From: Peptostreptococcus stomatis DSM 17678
GTDB taxonomy: Bacteria; Bacillota; Clostridia; Peptostreptococcales; Peptostreptococcaceae
Assembly: GCF_000147675.1 (NCBI RefSeq)
Contig: NZ_ADGQ01000035.1
Span: forward strand, 1 to 64,000
Reading direction: 5' to 3'
DNA: 64,000 nucleotides
The notes beneath the pieces were generated by a model, which was not told the DNA's origin, did no database searches, and worked only from the letters and a program-made list of their open reading frames with translations. The translations under genes were made by a program, and so were the position numbers. Below, piece after piece: positions 36,148-44,819 of the stretch; the stretch's first letter is position 1; every line of letters begins with the position of its first letter.

Positions 36148-37275
36148 TTGCATTTTGTGAAAGATAAATTTGGAGGTACTACCTTGGGTCACGGAGCTGA
36201 TTTGGACAAGATAAAAAGAGAATACGGCATAAATGGGCCTATTATAGACTTTAGCTCAAATATTAATCCTATAATACCCCATGGACTGGACGAAATAATC
36301 CTGGAAAATATAGGTTCTATAAGGGTCTACCCTGATATTGAATATATGGACCTGAGGAGGGCAATAGGAAGCCATGTAGGGGGTATGGGACCTGAAAGTA
36401 TATGTGTAGGCAATGGGGCGACTGAGCTTATATTCCTGTTTATGAAGCTGATAAGGGGGAATTTGGCAATTATAGGGCCAACTTTTTCCGAATATGCCAG
36501 GGCAGCCAGGTTAGCAGGCCTTGACTACAGGCTTATAAATATGGTGGCCAGGGATGGGACCTTTGAACTAGAAGGCTTTGAGGACCTGGACAAGATGGGG
36601 GACCTGGAGGCCATAGTGGTATGTAACCCCAATAATCCGGATGGGGCCTTGAGAAAGTTGGATGGATTAGTAGACTATTGCCGGTCGAGGTCGGTCAAGG
36701 TCTTGGTTGATGAAACCTTTATAGAGTTTTGTCAGGACTACGAGGCCTACACATCCTTAAATTACGATTACAAGGATATATTTATCCTAAGGGCAATGAC
36801 TAAGTTTTATGGTATGCCAGGCCTTAGGGTGGGATATATTTTAAGTGAAAATAAAGACTTTATTGATAAGTTATATAGTATAAAAGAGCCTTGGACTGTT
36901 AATTCCATGGCTGAAAAAATAACGATAGAAGTGCTAAAAAGAGAGGTTGAAAGCAAGTATTTATTTGCTACAAATACTAGGTTGGCCTATAAAAAAGAGA
37001 GGGACTACCTTCTTGATAGGCTTGGTAAAATCAAGGGAATCAAGACCTATAAGACGGATACTGCCTTCATCCTAATAGAGATAGGAGAGGAAACCGGCTA
37101 CACATCTGCCAGCCTAAAAGACACCCTAGTCAGGGATTATTCAATCCTGATCAGAGATGCCAGTAATTTTGATGGACTGGGTGCTAGCTTTGTAAGGGTG
37201 GCCATCAAGGATAGGAAGTCCAATGAAATCTTGATAGGGGCTCTTTTTAGTGTATTTGGAGGGGAAAACCTATGA
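36148..37275 (+). CDS. cobD: L-threonine-O-3-phosphate decarboxylase (PLP enzyme)
   Basis: A fold-type I PLP enzyme (375 residues) of the histidinol-phosphate aminotransferase group. It is placed between cbiB and a threonine kinase, as expected for the enzyme that yields (R)-1-amino-2-propanol phosphate. FSSNINPIIPHGL at the start is typical of CobD; NPNNPDG and the PLP lysine in RAMTKFYGMPGLRVGY are visible. The start is uncertain: TTG at 36148 or GTG at 36157, both with weak sites. Its stop overlaps the next ATG. Confidence 0.88.
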   Translation: MHFVKDKFGGTTLGHGADLDKIKREYGINGPIIDFSSNINPIIPHGLDEIILENIGSIRVYPDIEYMDLRRAIGSHVGGMGPESICVGNGATELIFLFMKLIRGNLAIIGPTFSEYARAARLAGLDYRLINMVARDGTFELEGFEDLDKMGDLEAIVVCNPNNPDGALRKLDGLVDYCRSRSVKVLVDETFIEFCQDYEAYTSLNYDYKDIFILRAMTKFYGMPGLRVGYILSENKDFIDKLYSIKEPWTVNSMAEKITIEVLKREVESKYLFATNTRLAYKKERDYLLDRLGKIKGIKTYKTDTAFILIEIGEETGYTSASLKDTLVRDYSILIRDASNFDGLGASFVRVAIKDRKSNEILIGALFSVFGGENL

Positions 37276-38156
37276 AAAAGGGGTATGGAACCTGTCCAGC
37301 AACGTGTGGAGAGTTGGTTCAAGGTTATTCAAATAAAAGAGAATGTATCAGTTCCTACTGTATAGATATCTTTTCAAGGGCAATAATCACTGAAGGGACG
37401 GGTATGTCAAATAGGTATGTAAAAAATAAGAGGAAGTCTCTTGAGGCAATTGCTATGGTCCTAGACCATTTTGATATAGATAGGTCATGCCTGGATAAAT
37501 TGTCCCTATCTATAAGGTCTAGCATACCTACAGGTAAGGGGATGGCTAGTTCAACTGCAGATATAGGAGCCAGTATAATGGCTATCTTGGATTACCTGGA
37601 CCAGGATATGGATTCTGACTTGATTTCAAAGATTGTTGCCAGGGTTGAACCCACTGATTCCATATATAATGAGAATATCTGTATATTTGATCCACTTAAG
37701 GGCCAGGTTATAGATGACTTGGGTAAACTAAGTGTGAAAAAGGTCTTGATACTAGAGCCAGGCTTCAAGATAAATACGGTCAAACTGAGGATGAGGAAGG
37801 ACTACTACAAGTGCCTGAGCGAAAATAGGGTATTGACTAGCCAGGCCTTTAAGAAACTCAAATATGGTATTGAAAATGACCATATGGAATCTATCAGGCA
37901 GGCCTGTGAGACCAGTGCCCTAGCCAATGAAAATATAAAAATCACCCCCTATCTAAGGGACTTGATAGAAATAGCCAGGGCCTGTGACTATAGCTTTTTA
38001 AATATATCACACACAGGGTCAACAGTAGGTATAGGCTTAAATGCCAAGACAGACCTAGATAGGTTGGAGTATGAAATAAGAAATTCCGAGATTTCTAAAG
38101 TATATAAAAAACAGTATATAAAAAATATAATTGATGGGGGTTTGAGAAGGAGGTAG
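37272..38156 (+). CDS. pduX: L-threonine kinase, GHMP family (PduX-like)
   Basis: Phosphorylates L-threonine to feed the CobD decarboxylase. GHMP kinase layout: N-terminal GTCPATCGELVQGY (typical of PduX), the ATP-binding PTGKGMASSTADIGAS loop, and a C-terminal ISHTGSTVGIGL motif. 294 residues. It overlaps cobD by 4 bases (ATGA), which supports a shared role in making the aminopropanol arm. Confidence 0.88.
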   Translation: MKKGYGTCPATCGELVQGYSNKRECISSYCIDIFSRAIITEGTGMSNRYVKNKRKSLEAIAMVLDHFDIDRSCLDKLSLSIRSSIPTGKGMASSTADIGASIMAILDYLDQDMDSDLISKIVARVEPTDSIYNENICIFDPLKGQVIDDLGKLSVKKVLILEPGFKINTVKLRMRKDYYKCLSENRVLTSQAFKKLKYGIENDHMESIRQACETSALANENIKITPYLRDLIEIARACDYSFLNISHTGSTVGIGLNAKTDLDRLEYEIRNSEISKVYKKQYIKNIIDGGLRRR

Positions 38157-38159
38157 CCA

Positions 38160-38798
38160 GTGGACTATATAAAGAATCCGGGAAAAATTGAAGAAAAAAG
38201 CTTTGAAATTATCCAGGCTATAATAGACGAAACCAGGCCTGACTACAAATTTTCATCAAAGATAGAAGAACTTATAATCAAGAGGGCTATCCATACGACA
38301 GCAGACTTTGATTATTTAGATATTTTAAAAATCTCAGAAGGGGTAGTTGAGACCATTGCTTATGCCCTAAAAAACGGTGCAACCATATATACCGATACTA
38401 CCATGGGGCTGAGTGGCATAAACAAGAGGATTCTTGACGAACTGGGGGTTGGTTATAAGTGTTTGATTGCAGACCAGGAGACTGTTGATTTGGCCAAGGA
38501 CAAGGGGATTACCAGGTCCATGGCAGCAGTTGAAATAGCAGCCAGGGATAAGAAGGATAAGATCTTTATCTTTGGAAATGCCCCAACAGCCCTTTATAAG
38601 GCCATAGAGATGAATAGTGAGGGGCTTTTAAATGCCTCTGCTATAATAGGTGTGCCAGTTGGTTTTGTGGGGGCAGAGGATTCCAAGGAAGCCCTGATGG
38701 AAACCGACATGGAATATATAGTTTCTAGGGGAAAAAAGGGCGGTAGCAATTTAGCTGCAGCCATTATAAACGCAATACTATACTATTATTTTACTTAA
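38160..38798 (+). CDS. cbiC: Precorrin-8X (cobalt-precorrin-8) methylmutase
   Basis: Moves the methyl group from C-11 to C-12, giving cobyrinic acid. Family marks: KRAIHTTADFDY with catalytic H45, the TDTTMGLSGIN region and FGNAPTALYKA. 212 residues. GTG start with AGAAGGAGGT 5 nt upstream. Last ring-shaping step, encoded before cbiD. Confidence 0.93.
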   Translation: MDYIKNPGKIEEKSFEIIQAIIDETRPDYKFSSKIEELIIKRAIHTTADFDYLDILKISEGVVETIAYALKNGATIYTDTTMGLSGINKRILDELGVGYKCLIADQETVDLAKDKGITRSMAAVEIAARDKKDKIFIFGNAPTALYKAIEMNSEGLLNASAIIGVPVGFVGAEDSKEALMETDMEYIVSRGKKGGSNLAAAIINAILYYYFT

Positions 38799-38865
38799 GG
38801 ATTTTCTAACGATTCAGGTATTTTCTGATTTTAAATAATAGGATGAAGATGAGGGTGGTGACTAG

Positions 38866-40032
38866 ATGATTGATGAATTTGTATATGTAGATGGAAAAAA
38901 ATACCGTAGGGGATATACAAGTGGATCTTGTGCCTGTGGGGCTACAAAGGCTGCCCTTATAATGCTCTTAGAAAAAAGAAATATAAATGAAGTCAGGATA
39001 GGAACACCCAAGGGGGTAGACCTAGACTTGAAGATTGATAATATAAGCAGGGAAAAAGGCTGGGTCCAGTGCTCTGTCAAAAAGGATGGGGGAGATGACA
39101 TAGATGCTACCCATGGTATGGATATTTTTGCCAGACTTGAGCTGGTCCAAGCTGACCAGGTGCCAGACTTCAGGTCTGACCTGGATTCAGACTACCTTTT
39201 CATAACATCTGGTCAGGGCATAGGCCGAGTGACTAAAAAGGGCCTGGATATAAGGCCAGGAAGACCTGCAATCAATAGGGTTCCCTTAAAAATGATACTT
39301 AAGGAGGTTCAAGAAACACTAGACGAAGCAGGTCTAGACATATATGACTACCTGGGTGGACGAAAAATTTTGGTGACCATATTTGCACCCCAAGGCCAGG
39401 AAATTGCCAAGAGGACCTTTAATAGTAATCTTGGAATAGAGGGGGGCATATCTATTATAGGGACGACTGGTATAGTAGAGCCCATGAGTGATGAAGGCTG
39501 GAAAAAGGCCCTGTCCGCTGAACTAGCCATTAAGAGGGCTGAAGGCAGGGAGACCATAATCCTAGTACCAGGAAATATTGGCAGGGATATAATGGCCAAG
39601 TCTTATGGGGCAGACTTGGATGGAATAGTAAAGATGAGTAATTTTATAGGCTATATGCTGATGGAAACTAAACGTCTGGGTTTTAAGAAGGTTATCATAG
39701 GTGGCCATATAGGCAAGTTGATTAAATTATCTGGTGGTATCACAAATAGCCACAGCAGGGTGGCCGATGCTAGGAGTGAGATAATGGTGGCCAACCTAGC
39801 CCTCTTGGGGGCACCTTTAGAACTTTTGAAAGAGGTTGATGCCTGTTTGAGCACAGATGCCATGGTAGATATAATCAGGGATGCAGGCTATAGTAAGGTA
39901 TTTAAGGTTCTTGCAGACAAGGCTGCCAGCAAGGCCAAAGTATATATGAGGTTGGGGCAAGAGGACCATATGGATATAGAAGTTTACCTGTTTTCTATGG
40001 ATGGAAGTCTCTTGGCCAAGTCTCAAATCTAG
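38866..40032 (+). CDS. cbiD: Cobalt-precorrin-5B C1-methyltransferase
   Basis: Methylates C-1 in the anaerobic pathway. Start block RRGYTSGSCACGATKAA is the classic CbiD N-terminus; ITSGQGIGRVTKKGLDI and VLVPGNIGRD-like segments (IILVPGNIGRDI) also fit, as does GGHIGKLIKLSGGI. 388 residues, usual size. ATG start; the 67-base gap from cbiC has no terminator. Confidence 0.93.
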   Translation: MIDEFVYVDGKKYRRGYTSGSCACGATKAALIMLLEKRNINEVRIGTPKGVDLDLKIDNISREKGWVQCSVKKDGGDDIDATHGMDIFARLELVQADQVPDFRSDLDSDYLFITSGQGIGRVTKKGLDIRPGRPAINRVPLKMILKEVQETLDEAGLDIYDYLGGRKILVTIFAPQGQEIAKRTFNSNLGIEGGISIIGTTGIVEPMSDEGWKKALSAELAIKRAEGRETIILVPGNIGRDIMAKSYGADLDGIVKMSNFIGYMLMETKRLGFKKVIIGGHIGKLIKLSGGITNSHSRVADARSEIMVANLALLGAPLELLKEVDACLSTDAMVDIIRDAGYSKVFKVLADKAASKAKVYMRLGQEDHMDIEVYLFSMDGSLLAKSQI

Positions 40033-40055
40033 ACTAGGCTCTAGGAGGAGGTTTC

Positions 40056-40775
40056 ATGGTATATGTAGTTGGAGTTGGCCCAGGTTCAGGTCTTTACCTG
40101 ACCAGGGCAGGAGAAGATATAATTAAAAGGTCCCAACTGGTAATAGGCGGGAAGAGGAACATAGATTTTATAAGATCCAGCATTGGACTATTAGAAGGTC
40201 AAGCCCTATATATCTTAGGTCCAGACCTGGCCAGCATGATGGACCAGATAAATAGAAATCCAGATAAGGATATAGTGGTCCTGGCTTCAGGTGACCCCTC
40301 AATCTATGGGATAGCAGACTATATCAATAGACATATGCCTGGAAGGAAGGCCTTAGGTGATGAATATGATGTTAGCCCTAATCAGGGGTTTCATATGTAT
40401 AAAAGTGTTCAAGATATGGCTAGTAAGGATCTTGTAATAGTACCGGGAATAAGTTCTATCCAATATGCCTTTTCGGTATTTCAAATACCTATGAATGACC
40501 TATATATTACCAGTAGCCACGGCAGGCAACCGGACTATGACTTTATTTTTGTGCATGACAAGGTAGCCATCCTGACTGACTCCAAGATAGGGCCAAGACA
40601 GATAGCCCAAGAAGTCAAAGTCAGGGGTTTAGACTATAGTTTTTATGTGGGTGAAAACCTGTCTTATCCCGACCAGAGGCTGACAGTTGGGTCTGCAGAT
40701 GATATTTTGGCCAGGGACGACTATGATATGTGCCTGGTAATACTGATAAGGTGGAGAAAAGACGATGAAAAATAG
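40056..40775 (+). CDS. cbiE: Cobalt-precorrin-7 C5-methyltransferase
   Basis: SAM-dependent methyltransferase of the tetrapyrrole methylase superfamily, acting on C-5. VVGVGPGSGLYLTRAGEDII at the N-terminus and VVLASGDPSIYG (the usual GDP motif) are clear, then VPGISSIQYAF. 239 residues, slightly longer than usual because of an insert at about 108-125. AGGAGGAGG lies before the ATG. It overlaps cbiT by 11 bases; in many organisms the two are one fused protein. Confidence 0.92.
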   Translation: MVYVVGVGPGSGLYLTRAGEDIIKRSQLVIGGKRNIDFIRSSIGLLEGQALYILGPDLASMMDQINRNPDKDIVVLASGDPSIYGIADYINRHMPGRKALGDEYDVSPNQGFHMYKSVQDMASKDLVIVPGISSIQYAFSVFQIPMNDLYITSSHGRQPDYDFIFVHDKVAILTDSKIGPRQIAQEVKVRGLDYSFYVGENLSYPDQRLTVGSADDILARDDYDMCLVILIRWRKDDEK

Positions 40776-41331
40776 TGAATTTATAGTTGGCAAAGTACCT
40801 ATTACCAAGGAAGAGGTCAGGGCAATATCCCTGGCCAAGCTAGACCTATCAGGGGTCTGTAATTTCTTGGATATAGGGTCTGGGACTGGCAGTGTTACAG
40901 TTGAAGCCGCCCTTAAAAATAAGGATATAAGGGTAACTTCAATAGAAAAGGACCAGGCCGCCCTAGACTTGACTAGACTTAATATAGAAAAATTTGGCTT
41001 AAAAAATGTGGTCCAGGTTGATGGAACAGCCCCATTAGACCTGGAAGAAGCAGGTTTGGATACCTGCTACCAGGCCATATTTTTAGGTGGAAGTGGTGAA
41101 AATCTTGAGGATATTTTGACCTGGTCCTACCAGATCTTGGACCAGGGTGGCAAGTTAGTGTCTAATTTTATCCTGTTGGAAAATGCAATAAAGTCCTATA
41201 AGATAATGGAAGAAATAGGTTTTAAAAATATAGACCTAGTCCAGGTTGGGGTATCTGTACTAGAAAAACTAGGTGGGGGTCACTACCTCAAGCCTAGAAA
41301 CCCAATTGTAATTATAAGTGGAGAAAAGTAA
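40765..41331 (+). CDS. cbiT: Cobalt-precorrin-6B C15-methyltransferase (decarboxylating)
   Basis: Class I SAM methyltransferase that methylates C-15 and removes the ring-C acetate carboxyl. The SAM loop [17 protein letters not shown], the acidic IEKD at the end of strand 2 and [14 protein letters not shown] fit CbiT. 188 residues. It partners with cbiE (overlap) and its stop shares one base with the cbiF start. Confidence 0.92.
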   Translation: MKNSEFIVGKVPITKEEVRAISLAKLDLSGVCNFLDIGSGTGSVTVEAALKNKDIRVTSIEKDQAALDLTRLNIEKFGLKNVVQVDGTAPLDLEEAGLDTCYQAIFLGGSGENLEDILTWSYQILDQGGKLVSNFILLENAIKSYKIMEEIGFKNIDLVQVGVSVLEKLGGGHYLKPRNPIVIISGEK

Positions 41332-42089
41332 TGGAAAAAATATACTTTGTGGGAGCAGGGCCTGGTGACAAGGACTTGATTACCTTGAAGGGCTACAAGC
41401 TCTTGAGTCAGGCTGACATAGTAATATATGCGGGGTCCTTGGTTAATCCAGACCTCCTAGACTACTGCAAGTCAGGGGCCAGACTATACGATAGTGCCGG
41501 AATGAACTTGGAAGAAATTATTGACCTAATGAGGGAGGGGGCTGAAAAAGACCTCCTGGTAGTCAGGCTACAAACAGGTGATATCTCAATATACGGATCA
41601 ATAAGAGAACAGGCCGAGGAATTGAAAAAACTAAATATAGGCTACGAGTCTGTGCCAGGTGTAAGTTCATTTCTAGGGGCTGCAGGGGCCTTGGGTATAG
41701 AATATACGGTCCCAGAAGTTTCCCAAAGTTTGATCATTACAAGGATAGAGGGAAGGACACCTGTACCAAAACTAGAAAGTCTTAAGTCCTTTGCTAGCCA
41801 CCAGACTTCTATGGCCATCTTCCTATCTGTCCAAAATATAGATGGTGTGGTAGACCAACTCCTGGAGGGAGGCTATCCAGCCGATACACCTGTGGCAGTG
41901 GTCTATAAGGCAACCTGGCCAGACCAAGACCTTGTAAGGGGAACCTTGGAGGATATAGCTGGCAAGGTCAAGGAGGCTGGTATAAAAAAGACAGCCCTGA
42001 TCCTTGTGGGCAGGTTCTTGGGACATGAATACAATTATTCTAAGTTATATGATAAGTACTTTGGTCATGAGTACAGGGATTCGATATAG
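41331..42089 (+). CDS. cbiF: Cobalt-precorrin-4 C11-methyltransferase
   Basis: Methylates C-11. [21 protein letters not shown] is the CbiF/CobM type start, [12 protein letters not shown] the SAM-site region, and [23 protein letters not shown] marks this particular methylase among its relatives. 252 residues. Start codon overlaps the cbiT stop by one base. Confidence 0.93.
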   Translation: MEKIYFVGAGPGDKDLITLKGYKLLSQADIVIYAGSLVNPDLLDYCKSGARLYDSAGMNLEEIIDLMREGAEKDLLVVRLQTGDISIYGSIREQAEELKKLNIGYESVPGVSSFLGAAGALGIEYTVPEVSQSLIITRIEGRTPVPKLESLKSFASHQTSMAIFLSVQNIDGVVDQLLEGGYPADTPVAVVYKATWPDQDLVRGTLEDIAGKVKEAGIKKTALILVGRFLGHEYNYSKLYDKYFGHEYRDSI

Positions 42090-42097
42090 GTGTTGGT

Positions 42098-43297
42098 ATG
42101 AGGATAAGATATATATATTTGACTGACCAGTCAAGGCAACTTGCCCAAAGGATAAATTTGCTTATGGCTGATGATTTTTTGGAAGTCAGTGGCCATGACT
42201 ACGGTAAAAAAATTGAGTCTGAGATAATTTCATATGGTGATTTTAAGGCCCAGTCATCCAGTATTTTTAGGGAATCAGACTGCCTGGTATTTATAATGGC
42301 AAGTGGCATAGTGGTTAGGGCTATAGCAGGCCACCTGGTTGATAAATTTACAGACCCGGCAGTATTGGTTGTGGATGAATTGGGTATAAATGTTATAAGC
42401 CTATTGTCTGGCCACATGGGTGGGGCCAATGAATTTTGTAGGCTGATAGCTACTAGGATAGGGGCAAACCCTGTAATCACTACGGCTACTGACATCAATG
42501 GCAAGGCTGCCTTTGATATGCTTGTTAAAAAGATGTGGGCAAATGTGGATAAGTTAAGGGGCTTGAGCCTGGATATAAATTCAGCCCTTTTGAAAGGTGG
42601 GGATATCTACCTTTATATAGACCCAGACTATAGGACATATTTTAAGGAAGAAGAATTGAAGGGTTTTAGCCTAGTAGATGACCTTAAAGACCTAATAACC
42701 CTGGGAAAAAATGGAATAAGAGACAAAGAGTTTGATAATAAGACAGATAAGACAATATACAATGAGCTGGATAAAAAAACAGAGAATAAAACAGAGAATA
42801 AAGCAGAAAACAAAACAGAAAATAATATAGATATTAAAATAGATAGTAAACATAATAAGATAGTAATCAGTGATAAGCTAGATGTCTGCGAGTTTGCAAA
42901 AGAACATGGTTGGGTCCTGGTAGTTCCTAGGAGGAACGTACTAGGCCTGGGGTGTAGAAAAAACACAGACTCAAACCTATTTGAGGGGGAGGTCTTGAGA
43001 TACCTATCAGAAGCCAATATAGATGTAAGGTCTATTGGTAGGGTGGGCACTATTGACCTGAAAAAGGATGAGGCCTGTATTCTTGACTTTTGTCGTAAAT
43101 ATGGGATAAAAAGTGATTTTTTTTCCCCGAAAGACCTAGCAGATCACCAGGATATATATGAAAAATCTGAGTTTGTAAAAAAGGTTACGGGTGTCTATTC
43201 TGTAGCCCAACCGGCCTGTCATATATTGGCAGGGGGAAATCTCTTGGGGCAAATGTACAGGGACAAGGGGATTACCCTGGCCCTAGGTAGATGGTAG
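42098..43297 (+). CDS. cbiG: Cobalt-precorrin-5A hydrolase with a repeat-built linker
   Basis: Opens the ring lactone and releases acetaldehyde in the anaerobic route. The N-terminal domain (1-200) has IMASGIVVRAIAGHL and LLSGHMGGANE; the C-terminal domain (260-399) has GLGCRKNT, SVAQPACHILAGG. Between them, residues about 205-258 are a charged linker with KTEN/KAEN repeats coded by a 12-bp tandem repeat (42776-42826). Most CbiG proteins are shorter at this point. ATG start with a weak AGGTG site, 9 bases after cbiF. Confidence 0.92.
   Translation: MRIRYIYLTDQSRQLAQRINLLMADDFLEVSGHDYGKKIESEIISYGDFKAQSSSIFRESDCLVFIMASGIVVRAIAGHLVDKFTDPAVLVVDELGINVISLLSGHMGGANEFCRLIATRIGANPVITTATDINGKAAFDMLVKKMWANVDKLRGLSLDINSALLKGGDIYLYIDPDYRTYFKEEELKGFSLVDDLKDLITLGKNGIRDKEFDNKTDKTIYNELDKKTENKTENKAENKTENNIDIKIDSKHNKIVISDKLDVCEFAKEHGWVLVVPRRNVLGLGCRKNTDSNLFEGEVLRYLSEANIDVRSIGRVGTIDLKKDEACILDFCRKYGIKSDFFSPKDLADHQDIYEKSEFVKKVTGVYSVAQPACHILAGGNLLGQMYRDKGITLALGRW
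42776..42826 (+). repeat. 12-bp in-frame microsatellite inside cbiG
   Basis: Four copies of a unit close to AAAACAGAGAAT code for KTENKTENKAENKTEN in the linker between the two CbiG domains. The period is a multiple of three, so copy-number change keeps the frame. Confidence 0.85.
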
Positions 43298-43324
43298 GAC
43301 CGGATTTTTTAGAAAGGAATAAAG

Positions 43325-44050
43325 ATGATATATGTTGTAGGAATAGGGCCTGGAAACAAGGAGTTTATGACTCTAGAAGCCCTAGAAACTATTAAAAAGT
43401 GTGACATAATTATAGGATACAAGACCTATATAGGTTTGATAGAAGACCTCCTGGCTGGCAAGACTGTACTGGAAAATGGGATGAGACAGGAGGTGGATAG
43501 GTGCAAGAAGGCCTTAGACCTGTCAGCCCAGGGACATAGGGTTGCCTTGATAAGTGGCGGTGATTCTGGTGTATATGCTATGGCAGGCCTGGTATATGAG
43601 CTTAACTCTAAACTTGACAAGAGGGAAGAAATAAGGGTAGTTCAGGGGGTTACTTCAAGTATATCCGCAGCAGCAAGTCTGGGTGCACCCCTTATGCATG
43701 ACTTTTGCCAGATAAGTTTGAGCGACCTGATGACTGATTGGAGCTTGATAGAAAAGAGGCTTGAACTGGCATCCATGGCTGACTTTGTCATCTGTATATA
43801 CAATCCTAAGAGCAAGGGGAGGCCAAATCATTTGAAGAGGGCCTTTGAAATAATGCAGGTCTATAAGCCAGCAACTACACCTGTTGGCATAGTTAAAAAT
43901 GCGGGTAGGACCAATGAAGAAAAGTATATAAAAACATTGGAAAGTATCGATTTTGAAGTCTGTGATATGTCAACTATGATAATAGTTGGTAACAAGGAAA
44001 CATATATTGATGGAGATAAGATAATCACTCCGAGGGGGTATGGAATATGA
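43325..44050 (+). CDS. cbiH: Cobalt-precorrin-3 C17-methyltransferase
   Basis: Methylates C-17 with ring contraction. VVGIGPGNKEFMTLEAL at the start and ISGGDSGVYAMAGLVYEL (in place of GDP) mark CbiH/CobJ. VQGVTSSISAAASLGAPLMHDF and CIYNPKSKGRP also fit. 241 residues. AGAAAGGA before the ATG. Its stop overlaps the cbiJ ATG by 4 bases. Confidence 0.93.
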   Translation: MIYVVGIGPGNKEFMTLEALETIKKCDIIIGYKTYIGLIEDLLAGKTVLENGMRQEVDRCKKALDLSAQGHRVALISGGDSGVYAMAGLVYELNSKLDKREEIRVVQGVTSSISAAASLGAPLMHDFCQISLSDLMTDWSLIEKRLELASMADFVICIYNPKSKGRPNHLKRAFEIMQVYKPATTPVGIVKNAGRTNEEKYIKTLESIDFEVCDMSTMIIVGNKETYIDGDKIITPRGYGI

Positions 44051-44811
44051 TATTGGTTTTAGGTGGAACCTCAGATAGTTTAAAGATATGCGATAGGCTA
44101 AACCAAATAGGTATAAGCGACTTTGTCCTATCTGTAGCGACTGAATTTGGCAAGGACTTGGCCCTTGAGCATGCAAAAAATATAATAAACGGCAAGATGG
44201 ATAAAAAAGAAATGGTTGAATATATACGGGACAAGGGAATCAGGCAGGTAATAGATGCTACCCACCCCTATGCGATCGAGGTATCTAGAAATGCAATAGA
44301 GGCCTGTGACCAGACCGATATCAAGTATATTAGGTTTGAGAGGAAGTCTTTACTGGATGAAATAAAATACCAGCAGGAGTATGTGGTTGATACGATTGAA
44401 GAGGCCTGTGATATGGTTATGAAAAATAAGAACTGGGAAAATGTACTTATAGCTACAGGAAGCAAGAACTTGGCTACCTATGTCAAACTCCTTAAGGGGA
44501 AAAAACTAGTTGCCAGGGTACTTCCAACCAGTGAAGTAATCAGGAGTTGTGAGGCTATGGGTCTAAATGCTGACAATATAATAGCCCTTAAAGGTCCCTT
44601 TAGCAAGGATATAAACGTGGCCCTCCTAAAGCATTCCAAGATAGAGGTGGTAATCACCAAGGAAAGTGGCTTTGCAGGTGGTTTTATAGACAAGATTGAA
44701 GCCTGTGAGGAACTGGGTATACCGGTGATAATAATTAGGAGAAGGACTATAGACTATCAGAGGATGATTCATAGCATAGATGAAATAGAAGAAGGATTGA
44801 TATTTGGCTAG
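44047..44811 (+). CDS. cbiJ: Cobalt-precorrin-6A reductase
   Basis: NAD(P)H-dependent reduction of the macrocycle. MILVLGGTSDSLKICDRL at the N-terminus and VIDATHPYAIEVSRNAIEAC are CbiJ/CobK marks, with IATGSKNLATYVKL and TKESGFAGGFIDKIEAC further on. 254 residues. Translationally coupled to cbiH. Confidence 0.92.
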   Translation: MILVLGGTSDSLKICDRLNQIGISDFVLSVATEFGKDLALEHAKNIINGKMDKKEMVEYIRDKGIRQVIDATHPYAIEVSRNAIEACDQTDIKYIRFERKSLLDEIKYQQEYVVDTIEEACDMVMKNKNWENVLIATGSKNLATYVKLLKGKKLVARVLPTSEVIRSCEAMGLNADNIIALKGPFSKDINVALLKHSKIEVVITKESGFAGGFIDKIEACEELGIPVIIIRRRTIDYQRMIHSIDEIEEGLIFG

Positions 44812-44819
44812 GAGGCGTG

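Noticed and set aside
42628-43050. Open frame opposite cbiG
   Set aside because: It is a shadow of the cbiG linker repeat on the other strand, giving a serine/leucine-rich translation with no family.
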